A DNA stretch of 33,861 nucleotides from Spirochaetes bacterium ADurb.BinA120. Its GTDB lineage: Bacteria; Spirochaetota; UBA4802; UBA5368. The notes under the pieces are model-generated. The model did no database searches. It had not been told where the DNA came from and saw nothing but the letters and a program-made list of their open reading frames with translations. The DNA is taken from assembly GCA_002069125.1 (NCBI GenBank), contig MVZN01000029.1, positions 1-33,861 of the forward strand. The letters are read 5' to 3'. Positions 22,186 to 28,911 of the stretch are shown one piece after another. Every line of letters begins with the position of its first letter. The stretch's first letter is position 1. The position numbers were made by a program, and so were the translations under genes.

Positions 22186-23457
22186 TTACCCTATATGCTG
22201 CAGGTCATTCGGTTCGGCCCGTTTTTCGTCCCAGCGTTTCAAGAGATATGGTTTCATCGACTCGAAGACCTCCGCCTGCCGCTCGACCACCTTCTCGGCC
22301 TGGATCGAATTCATGTCCCAGGTGTCGTTTACAAAGCCCGCCACGCGGCCATAGTAAAGGGGGACCATGAGATTGATGAGGCGGACGCGGTTGACCTTCC
22401 AGTTATGATAGGTCGCCGCGAGCTCGTACAGGGCCTTCACCCAGGTCTCTATCGGAAAGCCGAAGTCACGCTTCTCCGCGTTACAGGCCTCTCCGAGCGA
22501 AAGGAAAACCTCGCGCGAGAAAATCTCCTCGTACAGGCGCGCGAACTGGTTAAAGCCTATCTTGTATTCCTGGACCAGCCGGTCGAGGTTGATGTTTACG
22601 GCCTCGGGCTCCCTCGGCGTGCCGTCGCCGAAGAGCGGCACGGGCCGGCTGCCCTCGACGTTTCGCCAGAAAGGCTCATAGTGCTCCATGAGGTTAAAGA
22701 GGGTCCCTACCACCTGCACGAACATGGGGCCCAGGGAGGCGGCCGGGTCCTTGGCGTCGTGGACCTTGACACCAAGGTGGGCCTGGCAGATGTTCACGTT
22801 GCGCGCGATTGCGTTTATGGTCATCCAGATGTCGATGCCGAATTTGGCGATGTCGGTGGACCATACCGGTTTTTCCAGATAGAATTTGGCGAGTTCTTTG
22901 GAGATGGTAAAGTCTCCGCCTATGGGCTGGCGGATGCGCTTCCCATACACGGCGCGCGTGAGGTTGTAGACGATGTTGTTGGTGATGGTGCCGTCGTATT
23001 TGTGCCTTGTGTACACCGGCGCGACGAACTCGAAGCCGCCATGGAGCACCGGTTCGATGAGAAGCTCTACCCAGTCGGGCGAAATGCTGCGCAGGTCCGA
23101 ATCGACCACCATGCACGATTTGACGTCCAGCATCACCGCGGCCTCGAATACCGCGCGAAACGCGCTTCCTTTTCCGGAAATGCCGCGGTAGATCTGCACA
23201 ATGCGCTCCTGCCAGGGCTTTAGCTCCACGTCCTTGGATAAGGCCCGCGTGTCGTCGGTGGAGCCTCCGTCCGAGATGAATATTACGGAATGCGCGTCGC
23301 GGTAGTAGCGATCGAGGCCGTCGCTTACGGTTTCTACTACGTGTTGAATGGTCCGCTCGTTGTTGTAACAGGGAATTCCGACCAGAATGTCGGCCTTCCC
23401 GATCTCCTCGAGCCTCTTTATGGTCTGCGGCCTGAGGGCGGTTGAGTAGTTCATCAT
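22186..23457 (-). CDS. GT-A fold glycosyltransferase (GT2/GT81-like)
   Basis: This is a nucleotide-sugar-dependent glycosyltransferase. The N-terminal ILVGIPCYNNERTIQHVV and FISDGGSTDDT are classic GT2 nucleotide-binding blocks, and V-V-D119-S-D121 is the metal-binding DxD. The central region GKGSAFRAVFEAA and PIGGDFTISKELA, with a long C-terminal helical half (about 270-423), resembles glucosyl-3-phosphoglycerate synthase and mannosylglycerate synthase types rather than polymerising enzymes. No membrane segment is seen. The start at 23457 has AAGGA 5 nt upstream. A promoter lies about 190 bp upstream. The acceptor cannot be told from sequence; compatible-solute or lipid glycosylation is possible. 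Confidence 0.85.
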   Translation of the reverse strand: MMNYSTALRPQTIKRLEEIGKADILVGIPCYNNERTIQHVVETVSDGLDRYYRDAHSVIFISDGGSTDDTRALSKDVELKPWQERIVQIYRGISGKGSAFRAVFEAAVMLDVKSCMVVDSDLRSISPDWVELLIEPVLHGGFEFVAPVYTRHKYDGTITNNIVYNLTRAVYGKRIRQPIGGDFTISKELAKFYLEKPVWSTDIAKFGIDIWMTINAIARNVNICQAHLGVKVHDAKDPAASLGPMFVQVVGTLFNLMEHYEPFWRNVEGSRPVPLFGDGTPREPEAVNINLDRLVQEYKIGFNQFARLYEEIFSREVFLSLGEACNAEKRDFGFPIETWVKALYELAATYHNWKVNRVRLINLMVPLYYGRVAGFVNDTWDMNSIQAEKVVERQAEVFESMKPYLLKRWDEKRAEPNDLQHIG

Positions 23458-23481
23458 TATCTTCCTTTACATGTCATCCGA

Positions 23482-23577
23482 TTAGTCGCGGAACTTGCAG
23501 GAATGTCGCGAGGTGGCCGCTCTCAGGCGCGGCAGTCTATACCTCCAAACAAGGGGTCGCGACACCATGTCCTCCAT
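23482..23577 (-). CDS. possible 31-residue leader peptide upstream of the glycosyltransferase gene
   Basis: Within the untranslated leader, a frame runs from ATG 23577 to TAA 23484-23482. It encodes an arginine-rich peptide (MEDMVSRPLVWRYRLPRLRA, then 11 more residues). It has no good Shine-Dalgarno, so it is weak evidence for a gene. The same leader holds an 8-bp inverted repeat TGTCGCGA/TCGCGACA. Confidence 0.2.
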   Translation of the reverse strand: MEDMVSRPLVWRYRLPRLRAATSRHSCKFRD

Positions 23578-23646
23578 CTTCGAGAACAAAAACGGCGCAT
23601 CCCGGAGCTCGCGGCCCGCAATGACATCCAGCAAGGCAATGACGCC

Positions 23647-23675
23647 ATTATAATCACTTCAAGTTAACATGTAAA
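23647..23675 (-). promoter_or_regulatory. strong promoter for the glycosyltransferase operon
   Basis: Reading the minus strand: TTTACA (23675-23670), exactly 17 nt, then a perfect TATAAT (23652-23647). Transcription would start near 23640, leaving a leader of about 180 nt before the glycosyltransferase ATG at 23457. It probably also drives the HD-GYP, MPE, rhodanese and MauE genes. Confidence 0.75.
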
Positions 23676-23738
23676 GCCTGCAGCCGCCACAATTTTTTCC
23701 GGCCTGGCGGGTAGAGGGGGGCTTCGGGTGACAGGATG

Positions 23739-23767
23739 AAAAAAAACATCCCTGCAGGGCAGGGATG
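23739..23767 (-). terminator. orphan minus-strand intrinsic terminator
   Basis: The stem GCAGGGATG/CATCCCTGC with a 3-nt loop is followed on the minus strand by eight Ts. This is a textbook terminator, yet no protein gene on that strand ends here. It would end a transcript starting near 23960. Confidence 0.75.
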
Positions 23768-23781
23768 AGTGTCCAAGAGGT

Positions 23782-23822
23782 CTCCTATTTTGGGGACGTA
23801 AATCCGGGATCCAAAATGGAGG
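23782..23822. repeat. imperfect inverted repeat, possible IS remnant
   Basis: CTCCTATTTTGG (23782-23793) and CCAAAATGGAGG (23811-23822) form an inverted pair with a 7-bp perfect core. The sequence resembles ends of IS3-type elements only loosely. No transposase reading frame is present, so at most this is a relic. Confidence 0.3.
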
Positions 23823-23972
23823 ATTGGCAATTATGGAAGTATCACACCTCGCAAAATATCATCAAAACGGCCGGAGCCTTTCTCTAAATTGCTTCGTAAT
23901 GACTAGTTAAAATTTATCATCTATAATGCTTGTTGGCAACAAAATTAATATAAAGGCACAAATTTTTATTAT

Positions 23973-23990
23973 AAACCAACCGGTCGGTTT
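23973..23990. promoter_or_regulatory. orphan TetR-type operator
   Basis: AAACCAACCGGTCGGTTT is an 18-bp palindrome with one mismatched pair. It is of the ACCnACCGGTnGGT class seen in front of many TetR-family regulators. A minus-strand TATAAT (23973-23968) abuts it, so the operator fills the promoter spacer. No TetR gene, and no protein gene of any size, adjoins it, so it may control a noncoding transcript or be a leftover of a lost operon. Confidence 0.6.
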
Positions 23991-24105
23991 GGCGTCTGTT
24001 TTGGGCCTTTATAAGTTTGAAGACCATTCAGCAGTTCAATTTCAGGCAAATTAAATCAGTTTTCGATTGATGAGTAATCCAAGGGGTCCGGTAAGAGTGA
24101 CTTTT

Positions 24106-24222
24106 AGGAACCTCTAAATTAACATTGAAGTTCCTATGAATCGTAACTGGTGGCATACTAAGGACTTAGGTTTTCCCGCCCGCCGAAGGCGGGCGGGAAA
24201 ACCTAATTATTAGAGGATGCCT
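24106..24222. repeat. MITE-like element with internal 19-bp hairpin
   Basis: Short inverted ends (AGGAACCTCTAA at 24106-24117, TTAGAGGATGCCT at 24210-24222) enclose a perfect 19-bp stem, TTAGGTTTTCCCGCCCGCC (24166-24184), loop GAA, and its complement (24188-24206). Further degenerate copies of the end sequence occur at 24279-24310 and 24329-24342. The element is GC-rich only in the hairpin, within AT-rich flanks. No coding capacity is present. It fits a non-autonomous mobile repeat or REP-type element. Confidence 0.55.
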
Positions 24223-24375
24223 GTAATTGATTCATCTAAAATTCATAGAAAAGCTCATTATTCCTTTCACCGAGTGGACTTAGAGGCTCCCCCAAAAGCA
24301 ACTTTTAGGCAGCCCCAAACCTGCTTATTAGAGCTTGCCTTAAAATTATATCGAATTGATTTATATTTGAAAATG

Positions 24376-24404
24376 TTGACAATTGGGTGACGTTTTGGTA
24401 TCTT
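24376..24404 (+). promoter_or_regulatory. promoter of the toxin-antitoxin pair
   Basis: TTGACA (24376-24381), 17 nt, then TATCTT (24399-24404), lie 20 bp before the antitoxin ATG. The -35 is perfect and the -10 matches 4 of 6. Autorepression by the antitoxin-toxin complex would be expected here. Confidence 0.65.
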
Positions 24405-24423
24405 TGGTGAAGAGAGGTGTTTT

Positions 24424-24705
24424 ATGAAATTCGTTACCGTACGCGATCTGAGAACCAAACCGGCAACTATATGGAAAAATCTCGAAGAGGAGAGAGAACT
24501 GATAATCACCAACAATGGGAAACCTATCGCCTTGCTTACGCCGCTTTCGGATGAAAACTTAGAAGAGTCGGTGAGGGCAAACAGAAGGGCCCGTGCAGCC
24601 GAGGCCCTGCGTAAAATGCGCAAACAGGCCGCGGCTACCGGCGTCGCCCGCATGACAATAGATGAGATTGTAGACGAAGTGCGGGCATACCGCAGGGGTA
24701 GATGA
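24424..24705 (+). CDS. Phd/YefM-type antitoxin
   Basis: This 93-residue protein starts MKFVTVRDLRTKPATIWKNL, then LIITNNGKPIALLTPL, the usual Phd/YefM DNA-binding domain (short strand-helix-strand layout with NGKPIA). The C-terminal half (about 50-93) is a charged helix with many Arg and Ala residues that would wrap the toxin. AGAGG lies 6 nt before the ATG, and a good promoter precedes it. The stop overlaps the toxin start (ATGA), the usual toxin-antitoxin arrangement. It lies beside AT-rich repeat debris, consistent with horizontal acquisition. Confidence 0.88.
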   Translation: MKFVTVRDLRTKPATIWKNLEEERELIITNNGKPIALLTPLSDENLEESVRANRRARAAEALRKMRKQAAATGVARMTIDEIVDEVRAYRRGR

Positions 24706-25097
24706 AGATAGTACTGGATACTAACGTGCTTGTAGCGGGCGTGATCAATCCTCACGGTATTCCCGCCGATATTCTGAGCCTGATACTTAATGAAGAAATC
24801 ACCTTGTGCTACGATGACAGGATTATAAGCGAGTACCGAGGCGTGTTGAAGCGGGATAAATTCAAGTTTGATCCCGCGGAGGTAGACGCCGTATTGATGC
24901 AAATAGAGGACCTGGGGGAGCGTATTGACGCAAAACCGCTTACTGTCGTGACAGGCGATCCCGACGATATCATGTTCTATGAAGTGCTGGAATCTACCGG
25001 TGCGGATTTTCTCGTGACTGGAAACACGAAGCACTTCGCGAAGATAAAGGATAAACGGATAGTCACGCCGGCAGTTTTCATGGAGAAATACTTTTAA
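24702..25097 (+). CDS. PIN-domain toxin (probable ribonuclease)
   Basis: This 131-residue PIN-domain protein is of the COG1569 type. Acidic metal-binding residues are placed as expected: D6 in IVLDTNVLVAG, Glu in ISEYRGVL, and the later Asp pair in VTGDPDDIMFYEVL, followed by GADFLVTGNTKHF. PIN toxins cut RNA when released from their antitoxin. The gene overlaps the antitoxin gene by 4 bp. Nothing looks broken. The next 190 bp before fliK hold no gene. Confidence 0.9.
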   Translation: MKIVLDTNVLVAGVINPHGIPADILSLILNEEITLCYDDRIISEYRGVLKRDKFKFDPAEVDAVLMQIEDLGERIDAKPLTVVTGDPDDIMFYEVLESTGADFLVTGNTKHFAKIKDKRIVTPAVFMEKYF

Positions 25098-25287
25098 TGA
25101 GGAATGGCCAAATCCACCACTTCCCCATAGTGCATTTTCATTAAAAAGTCCGTCCCCGCCCTCGGCCGCAATACCCGGTTTTTCATTAATTTTCCATTCA
25201 GTTTATATATCCCCCAAACGATATTAATACAGTAATACCGGATCGGGCGAACCATCGTAAGCACGAACGCCAATTGGGGAAGGAAGC

Positions 25288-26727
25288 ATGCAGCAATCCA
25301 TACAGACGAGAATTCCCGATAATCCCGCACCCTACGGGCCGGCGGACCTCCTGCGCCGCAGGGCACCGGAAGAGCCCACGATTCGTTTTGAGGATGTTCT
25401 GGGCCGGGAGCTCTTAGGGCAGGGCGGGAAAACCCCCATTATGGCCGCGGGCCCCGAGGTTGAGGCCCGCGTGGAGCCCGTCGCCCGCCAGGGCGACGGT
25501 ATGCGCGTCGACAGTGAAGGGCCCGCCGGGCGCGGGGAGCGCAATGAAGATCAAAAACCGGTATCGGAGCGTGAAGTGAGCGGTCATGACCCCGTTTCCG
25601 CCTCCAAAAACCGGCCGGATGAGGAAAAACAGGCGCATGGGGATGCCGTTCGCCGGAATCATGCAGATGAAAAGAACGGAAACACACAGGGTAAAGATAC
25701 CGATCAAAACAAGGCCGCCCTCGCGGAGCCGGGAAAACCCGCCGATACCCCCTTTCGAAAGGCATCGGCCCGAAAAAGCCTTCCTCCGCAAGAGGATGGG
25801 GCTCTATCCCTCCTCCTGCGACGCGTCGAGCTTCTTCAGTCCATGCTGGCCTCCTCCGGCATGGCGACGAGGGAGCTACGCGAGATCCGGTCGGCGCTTG
25901 GCGAGTTAAGCCTTGCCGCACGCGAAAAAGGCCGACGATTCGATCGTTCAATGCTCGAGGCGTTGGGGCGGCGGTTGCGCGAGCTCGCCAAAAAGATCGA
26001 TGCGCATAAATCGAATACGGCCGGAATCAAGCTCGAATCGTTTCGCGACGGGCTTATGGGCCTTTCGGAGACGGTTTTCCGCCTCGCGCGAAAAACCGAC
26101 AGAAAGACCATGCAGGGCCGGATGGAAGAGGGCGGCCAGCCCAACGCCCGCGGCGCGGCCTTCGATAGGCTTCCGCCCGCAAATGCCGCGGGAATCAAGG
26201 ACAGGCACGACGCGTTTTCATCGAAAGACGGAAATACGGCGCCGTTCGGTCTGCATTCCGGAAAGGCGACGTTCTCGCATGAAAAAATATCCCAGTCCCC
26301 GGCGCAGCCGATGAGGAACCCATTGTTTGAGGAACAGCTCCAGTCGCTGGTCCGAAACGCCCGCGTGGTTGTCCAGGACGCGAAAAACGGCAGTTTCCAG
26401 ATGCGAATGTATCCGGAATCGCTGGGCAGGGTGAACGTGCACCTGGGGCTTGACCAGGGAACCATTACTGGGCGCTTTCTGGTAGAGACGGCCGAGGCGA
26501 GGCAGGCGCTACTCGAACAACTGGCCGATGTCCGCGACCGCCTGGCCGAATCGGGGATAAGCGTGGGCGAGTTTCAGGTGAACGTCCGCGGCGATGAGCG
26601 CCATGCCCGGCAGAGCGAACGCGACGTCCCGCTTGTGCCGCTTGCCGGTCCGGCTGTCGAAGCGGGAGGCGTTTACGAACAACAGGGCATTCTACTTCAT
26701 GACGGATATATAGACGTAACGATTTAG
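25288..26727 (+). CDS. fliK: flagellar hook-length control protein FliK
   Basis: FliK measures hook length and switches the export apparatus to filament substrates. At 479 residues it has the usual poorly conserved, polar N-terminal two thirds (rich in Asp, Lys, Asn, Gln and Pro). The conserved C-terminal domain at about 345-440 contains FQMRMYPESLGRVNVHLGL, then TGRFLVETAEARQALLEQL and LRDRLAESGI-like sequence. The ATG at 25288 has AAGGA just upstream. flgD follows with a 12-bp gap and flgE after that, the standard hook-gene order. The repeated GLxxLSETVFRLARKT-type helices in the middle may be the ruler part. Confidence 0.88.
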   Translation: MQQSIQTRIPDNPAPYGPADLLRRRAPEEPTIRFEDVLGRELLGQGGKTPIMAAGPEVEARVEPVARQGDGMRVDSEGPAGRGERNEDQKPVSEREVSGHDPVSASKNRPDEEKQAHGDAVRRNHADEKNGNTQGKDTDQNKAALAEPGKPADTPFRKASARKSLPPQEDGALSLLLRRVELLQSMLASSGMATRELREIRSALGELSLAAREKGRRFDRSMLEALGRRLRELAKKIDAHKSNTAGIKLESFRDGLMGLSETVFRLARKTDRKTMQGRMEEGGQPNARGAAFDRLPPANAAGIKDRHDAFSSKDGNTAPFGLHSGKATFSHEKISQSPAQPMRNPLFEEQLQSLVRNARVVVQDAKNGSFQMRMYPESLGRVNVHLGLDQGTITGRFLVETAEARQALLEQLADVRDRLAESGISVGEFQVNVRGDERHARQSERDVPLVPLAGPAVEAGGVYEQQGILLHDGYIDVTI

Positions 26728-26739
26728 GAGATGGAACGC

Positions 26740-27351
26740 ATGGATATTCCCAACACCATGTCGCGCGAGGAGCTCGCAAGGACGAAGCAACAGGCGGACG
26801 CCGTCAACGCGAAGCTCAAGCGCAAAGACGGAAGCCAGAAGGGCGATATGGGCAAGGACGCCTTCCTGAAACTGCTCATCACCGAATTGAAGCACCAGGA
26901 CCCCACCCAGCCGATGCAGGACCGCGAATTCATCTCGCAGATGGCGCAGTTCTCGGCGCTCGAGCAGATGACGAACGTGAGCAAGTCCATGGAGTCCCTT
27001 AATAGGAGCGCCCGTTCGAACGAGGCCTATTCGCTTTTGGGCAAACGGGTCGAGGCGTTCAACCCCGCCAACGGCAGGGCCGTGGAGGGCGAGGTGTCGA
27101 GGATTTTTTACAGGGAAAACGATATACGGCTTATGGTAAACGGCGCGGAGCTCGGGCTTTCGGATATCCACGCGGTGCTTCCTCCCGAGGAGAAGCTCGC
27201 GCCGGTTGAAGATCGACGCAGCGCGCCCGTGCCCGCGTTTCGCAACATCGAACCGGCCCCAGAGGCCTCTCCGAGGATGGCGCTCGAATCGAATATCGGG
27301 TTCGCCGTAAAGGCGTACGGACACAATGAGCCGCGGTCGGACGGGCGGTAA
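26740..27351 (+). CDS. flgD: flagellar hook-capping protein FlgD
   Basis: FlgD caps the growing hook and is needed for FlgE assembly. Its conserved core is present: MGKDAFLKLLITELKHQDPTQ, then PMQDREFISQMAQFSALEQM, followed by a short beta domain with SLLGKRVEAFNP. TAGGAG at 26725-26730 fits the ATG at 26740 with 9-nt spacing and abuts an ATG at 26731, so 26740 is preferred (203 residues). The C-terminal 50 residues are Pro- and Glu-rich and low in complexity, an extension beyond the core that may not be structured. It lies between fliK and flgE. Confidence 0.9.
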   Translation: MDIPNTMSREELARTKQQADAVNAKLKRKDGSQKGDMGKDAFLKLLITELKHQDPTQPMQDREFISQMAQFSALEQMTNVSKSMESLNRSARSNEAYSLLGKRVEAFNPANGRAVEGEVSRIFYRENDIRLMVNGAELGLSDIHAVLPPEEKLAPVEDRRSAPVPAFRNIEPAPEASPRMALESNIGFAVKAYGHNEPRSDGR

Positions 27352-27378
27352 CAACTTTTATTCAGGAGTATACGCGTT

Positions 27379-28752
27379 ATGATGCGATCACTGTTTTCCG
27401 GGGTATCGGGTCTCAAGAACCATCAGACGAGGATGGACGTCATAGGCCATAACATCTCGAACGTCAATACCTACGGGTACAAGACGAGCCGGGTGACCTT
27501 CCAGGATATGCTGTCGCAGACGCTTTCCGGCGCGGCGAAGCCGGAGGAGAACAAGGGGGGCGTCAATCCGCGGCAGGTCGGCCTTGGCATGACCATCGCC
27601 TCTATCGACAGGATATTCACGCAGGGCAGCCTGCAGACGACCGGAAACCAGACGGATCTCGCAATCTCGGGCGACGGGTTCTTCGTTGTCGCCGAGGGCG
27701 ACAAGAATTACTACACCCGCGCCGGTAACTTCGCGCTGGACCGCGACGGCATGCTCGTCAATCCCGCCAACGGCCTCCGCGTCCAGGGCTGGATGGCGAC
27801 CACGAACGAAAGGGGCGAGAAGGTGGCCAACCCGTCCGGCACGCCAGAGGACATCATCATCCCCATATACGGAAAGGTGGACGCGCGCGAGACGAGCTAT
27901 GTGAAGTACAAATGCAACCTCGATTCGAAGATGCCCGTCGTTCCGCCCAACGCGACCGGAAACATGCGCGCCTCGGCCGGAGTGACCACCAATATCGACG
28001 TATATGACAAGCTCGGCAACAACCATCGAATGACCATGACCTTCTGGCGGACCGGCACCAACCAGTGGACCGCCTCCGCGGCGATCACCGACAGCCTGGG
28101 CCAGATGACGCTCGACGTTCCGGCCGGCGCGAACCAGCCCAACCAGGCGAACCCGTCGAGCAGGATAAACCTGCGCTTTACGCCCGAGGGGAGGCTGGTC
28201 TCGGTTGCGGACGACTCAAGCCCGGATGAACTCAACCAGGGAGACCTCGTAGTCAACGCCTCGTACCGCATGGCGGGCGACCCCACGGTGCGTACAATAA
28301 AGCTCGACCTCGGGAAGGCCGGCCTCCTGGAGGGCGTAACCCAGTTCTCTTCGCAGTCCACGACCAAGGCCGTGGAACAGGACGGCTACACGATGGGCTA
28401 TATGGAGTCGTTCAACATCGACGACTCGGGCGTCATAACCGGAGTGTATTCCAACGGCACCAAGCAGACCGTGGGCCAGGTCGCAATGGCGGTGTTCAAC
28501 AATCCAATGGGGCTCACCGCTGTCGGCGAGAACCTCTTCGAGGTCTCCAATAACTCGGGGCTTGCAAACGTGGGGGCCGCATCCCAGGGAGGCCGCGGGA
28601 AGATGGTGGCGGGGACGCTCGAGATGTCGAACGTGGACCTCTCCGATCAGTTTACCGACATGATCATCACACAGCGCGGGTTCCAGGCCAACTCACGCAC
28701 CATTACGACCTCGGACCAGATGCTGCAGGAGTTAATTAACCTCAAGCGCTGA
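27379..28752 (+). CDS. flgE: flagellar hook protein FlgE with spirochaete-type crosslink residues
   Basis: FlgE builds the hook; in spirochaetes the hook lies in the periplasm and its subunits are covalently joined. Motifs: N-terminal MMRSLFSGVSGLKNHQTRMD and GHNISNVNTYGYK, the central TQGSLQTTGN and AISGDGFFVV, and C-terminal DMIITQRGFQANSRTITTSD with QELINLKR. K166 and C179-N180 (VKYKCNLDS) sit one residue from the T. denticola K165, C178 and N179 that form the lysinoalanine link, so the crosslink chemistry is probably present. AGGAG lies 10 nt before the ATG. At 457 residues the length is normal. A strong terminator follows, ending this flagellar run; flbD and mot genes do not follow. Confidence 0.95.
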   Translation: MMRSLFSGVSGLKNHQTRMDVIGHNISNVNTYGYKTSRVTFQDMLSQTLSGAAKPEENKGGVNPRQVGLGMTIASIDRIFTQGSLQTTGNQTDLAISGDGFFVVAEGDKNYYTRAGNFALDRDGMLVNPANGLRVQGWMATTNERGEKVANPSGTPEDIIIPIYGKVDARETSYVKYKCNLDSKMPVVPPNATGNMRASAGVTTNIDVYDKLGNNHRMTMTFWRTGTNQWTASAAITDSLGQMTLDVPAGANQPNQANPSSRINLRFTPEGRLVSVADDSSPDELNQGDLVVNASYRMAGDPTVRTIKLDLGKAGLLEGVTQFSSQSTTKAVEQDGYTMGYMESFNIDDSGVITGVYSNGTKQTVGQVAMAVFNNPMGLTAVGENLFEVSNNSGLANVGAASQGGRGKMVAGTLEMSNVDLSDQFTDMIITQRGFQANSRTITTSDQMLQELINLKR

Positions 28753-28797
28753 CGGCCCGCACTCGCCACGGTCGTTTAATGCCGTAATTATACCATG

Positions 28798-28827
28798 ATT
28801 TCCCCGCCGCCGGCGGGGAAATTCTTT
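28798..28827 (+). terminator. terminator after flgE
   Basis: The 11-bp stem ATTTCCCCGCC, loop GCC, GGCGGGGAAAT, is followed by TCTTT. It sits 46 bp after the flgE stop and separates the hook genes from the SpoIIE phosphatase gene. Confidence 0.75.
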
Positions 28828-28911
28828 ACGCGAGTCTGCGATCATTTTCTGTTATTCGGCTGAATTTGACGCTAAACTTGTAAGTATACTGTGCCTATCG
28901 AGGAGTGGTCC

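Noticed and set aside
24267-25034. 255-codon minus-strand frame opposite the toxin-antitoxin pair
   Set aside because: It covers two well-supported plus-strand genes, has no recognisable motif, and its tail runs through repeat DNA.
26692-27354. 220-codon minus-strand frame opposite flgD
   Set aside because: flgD on the plus strand is unmistakable, and the antisense frame has no motif or ribosome site.
28866-28890. Promoter TTGACG/TATACT before the SpoIIE phosphatase gene
   Set aside because: Both hexamers are good, but the spacer is only 13 nt, too short for a standard sigma70 promoter.
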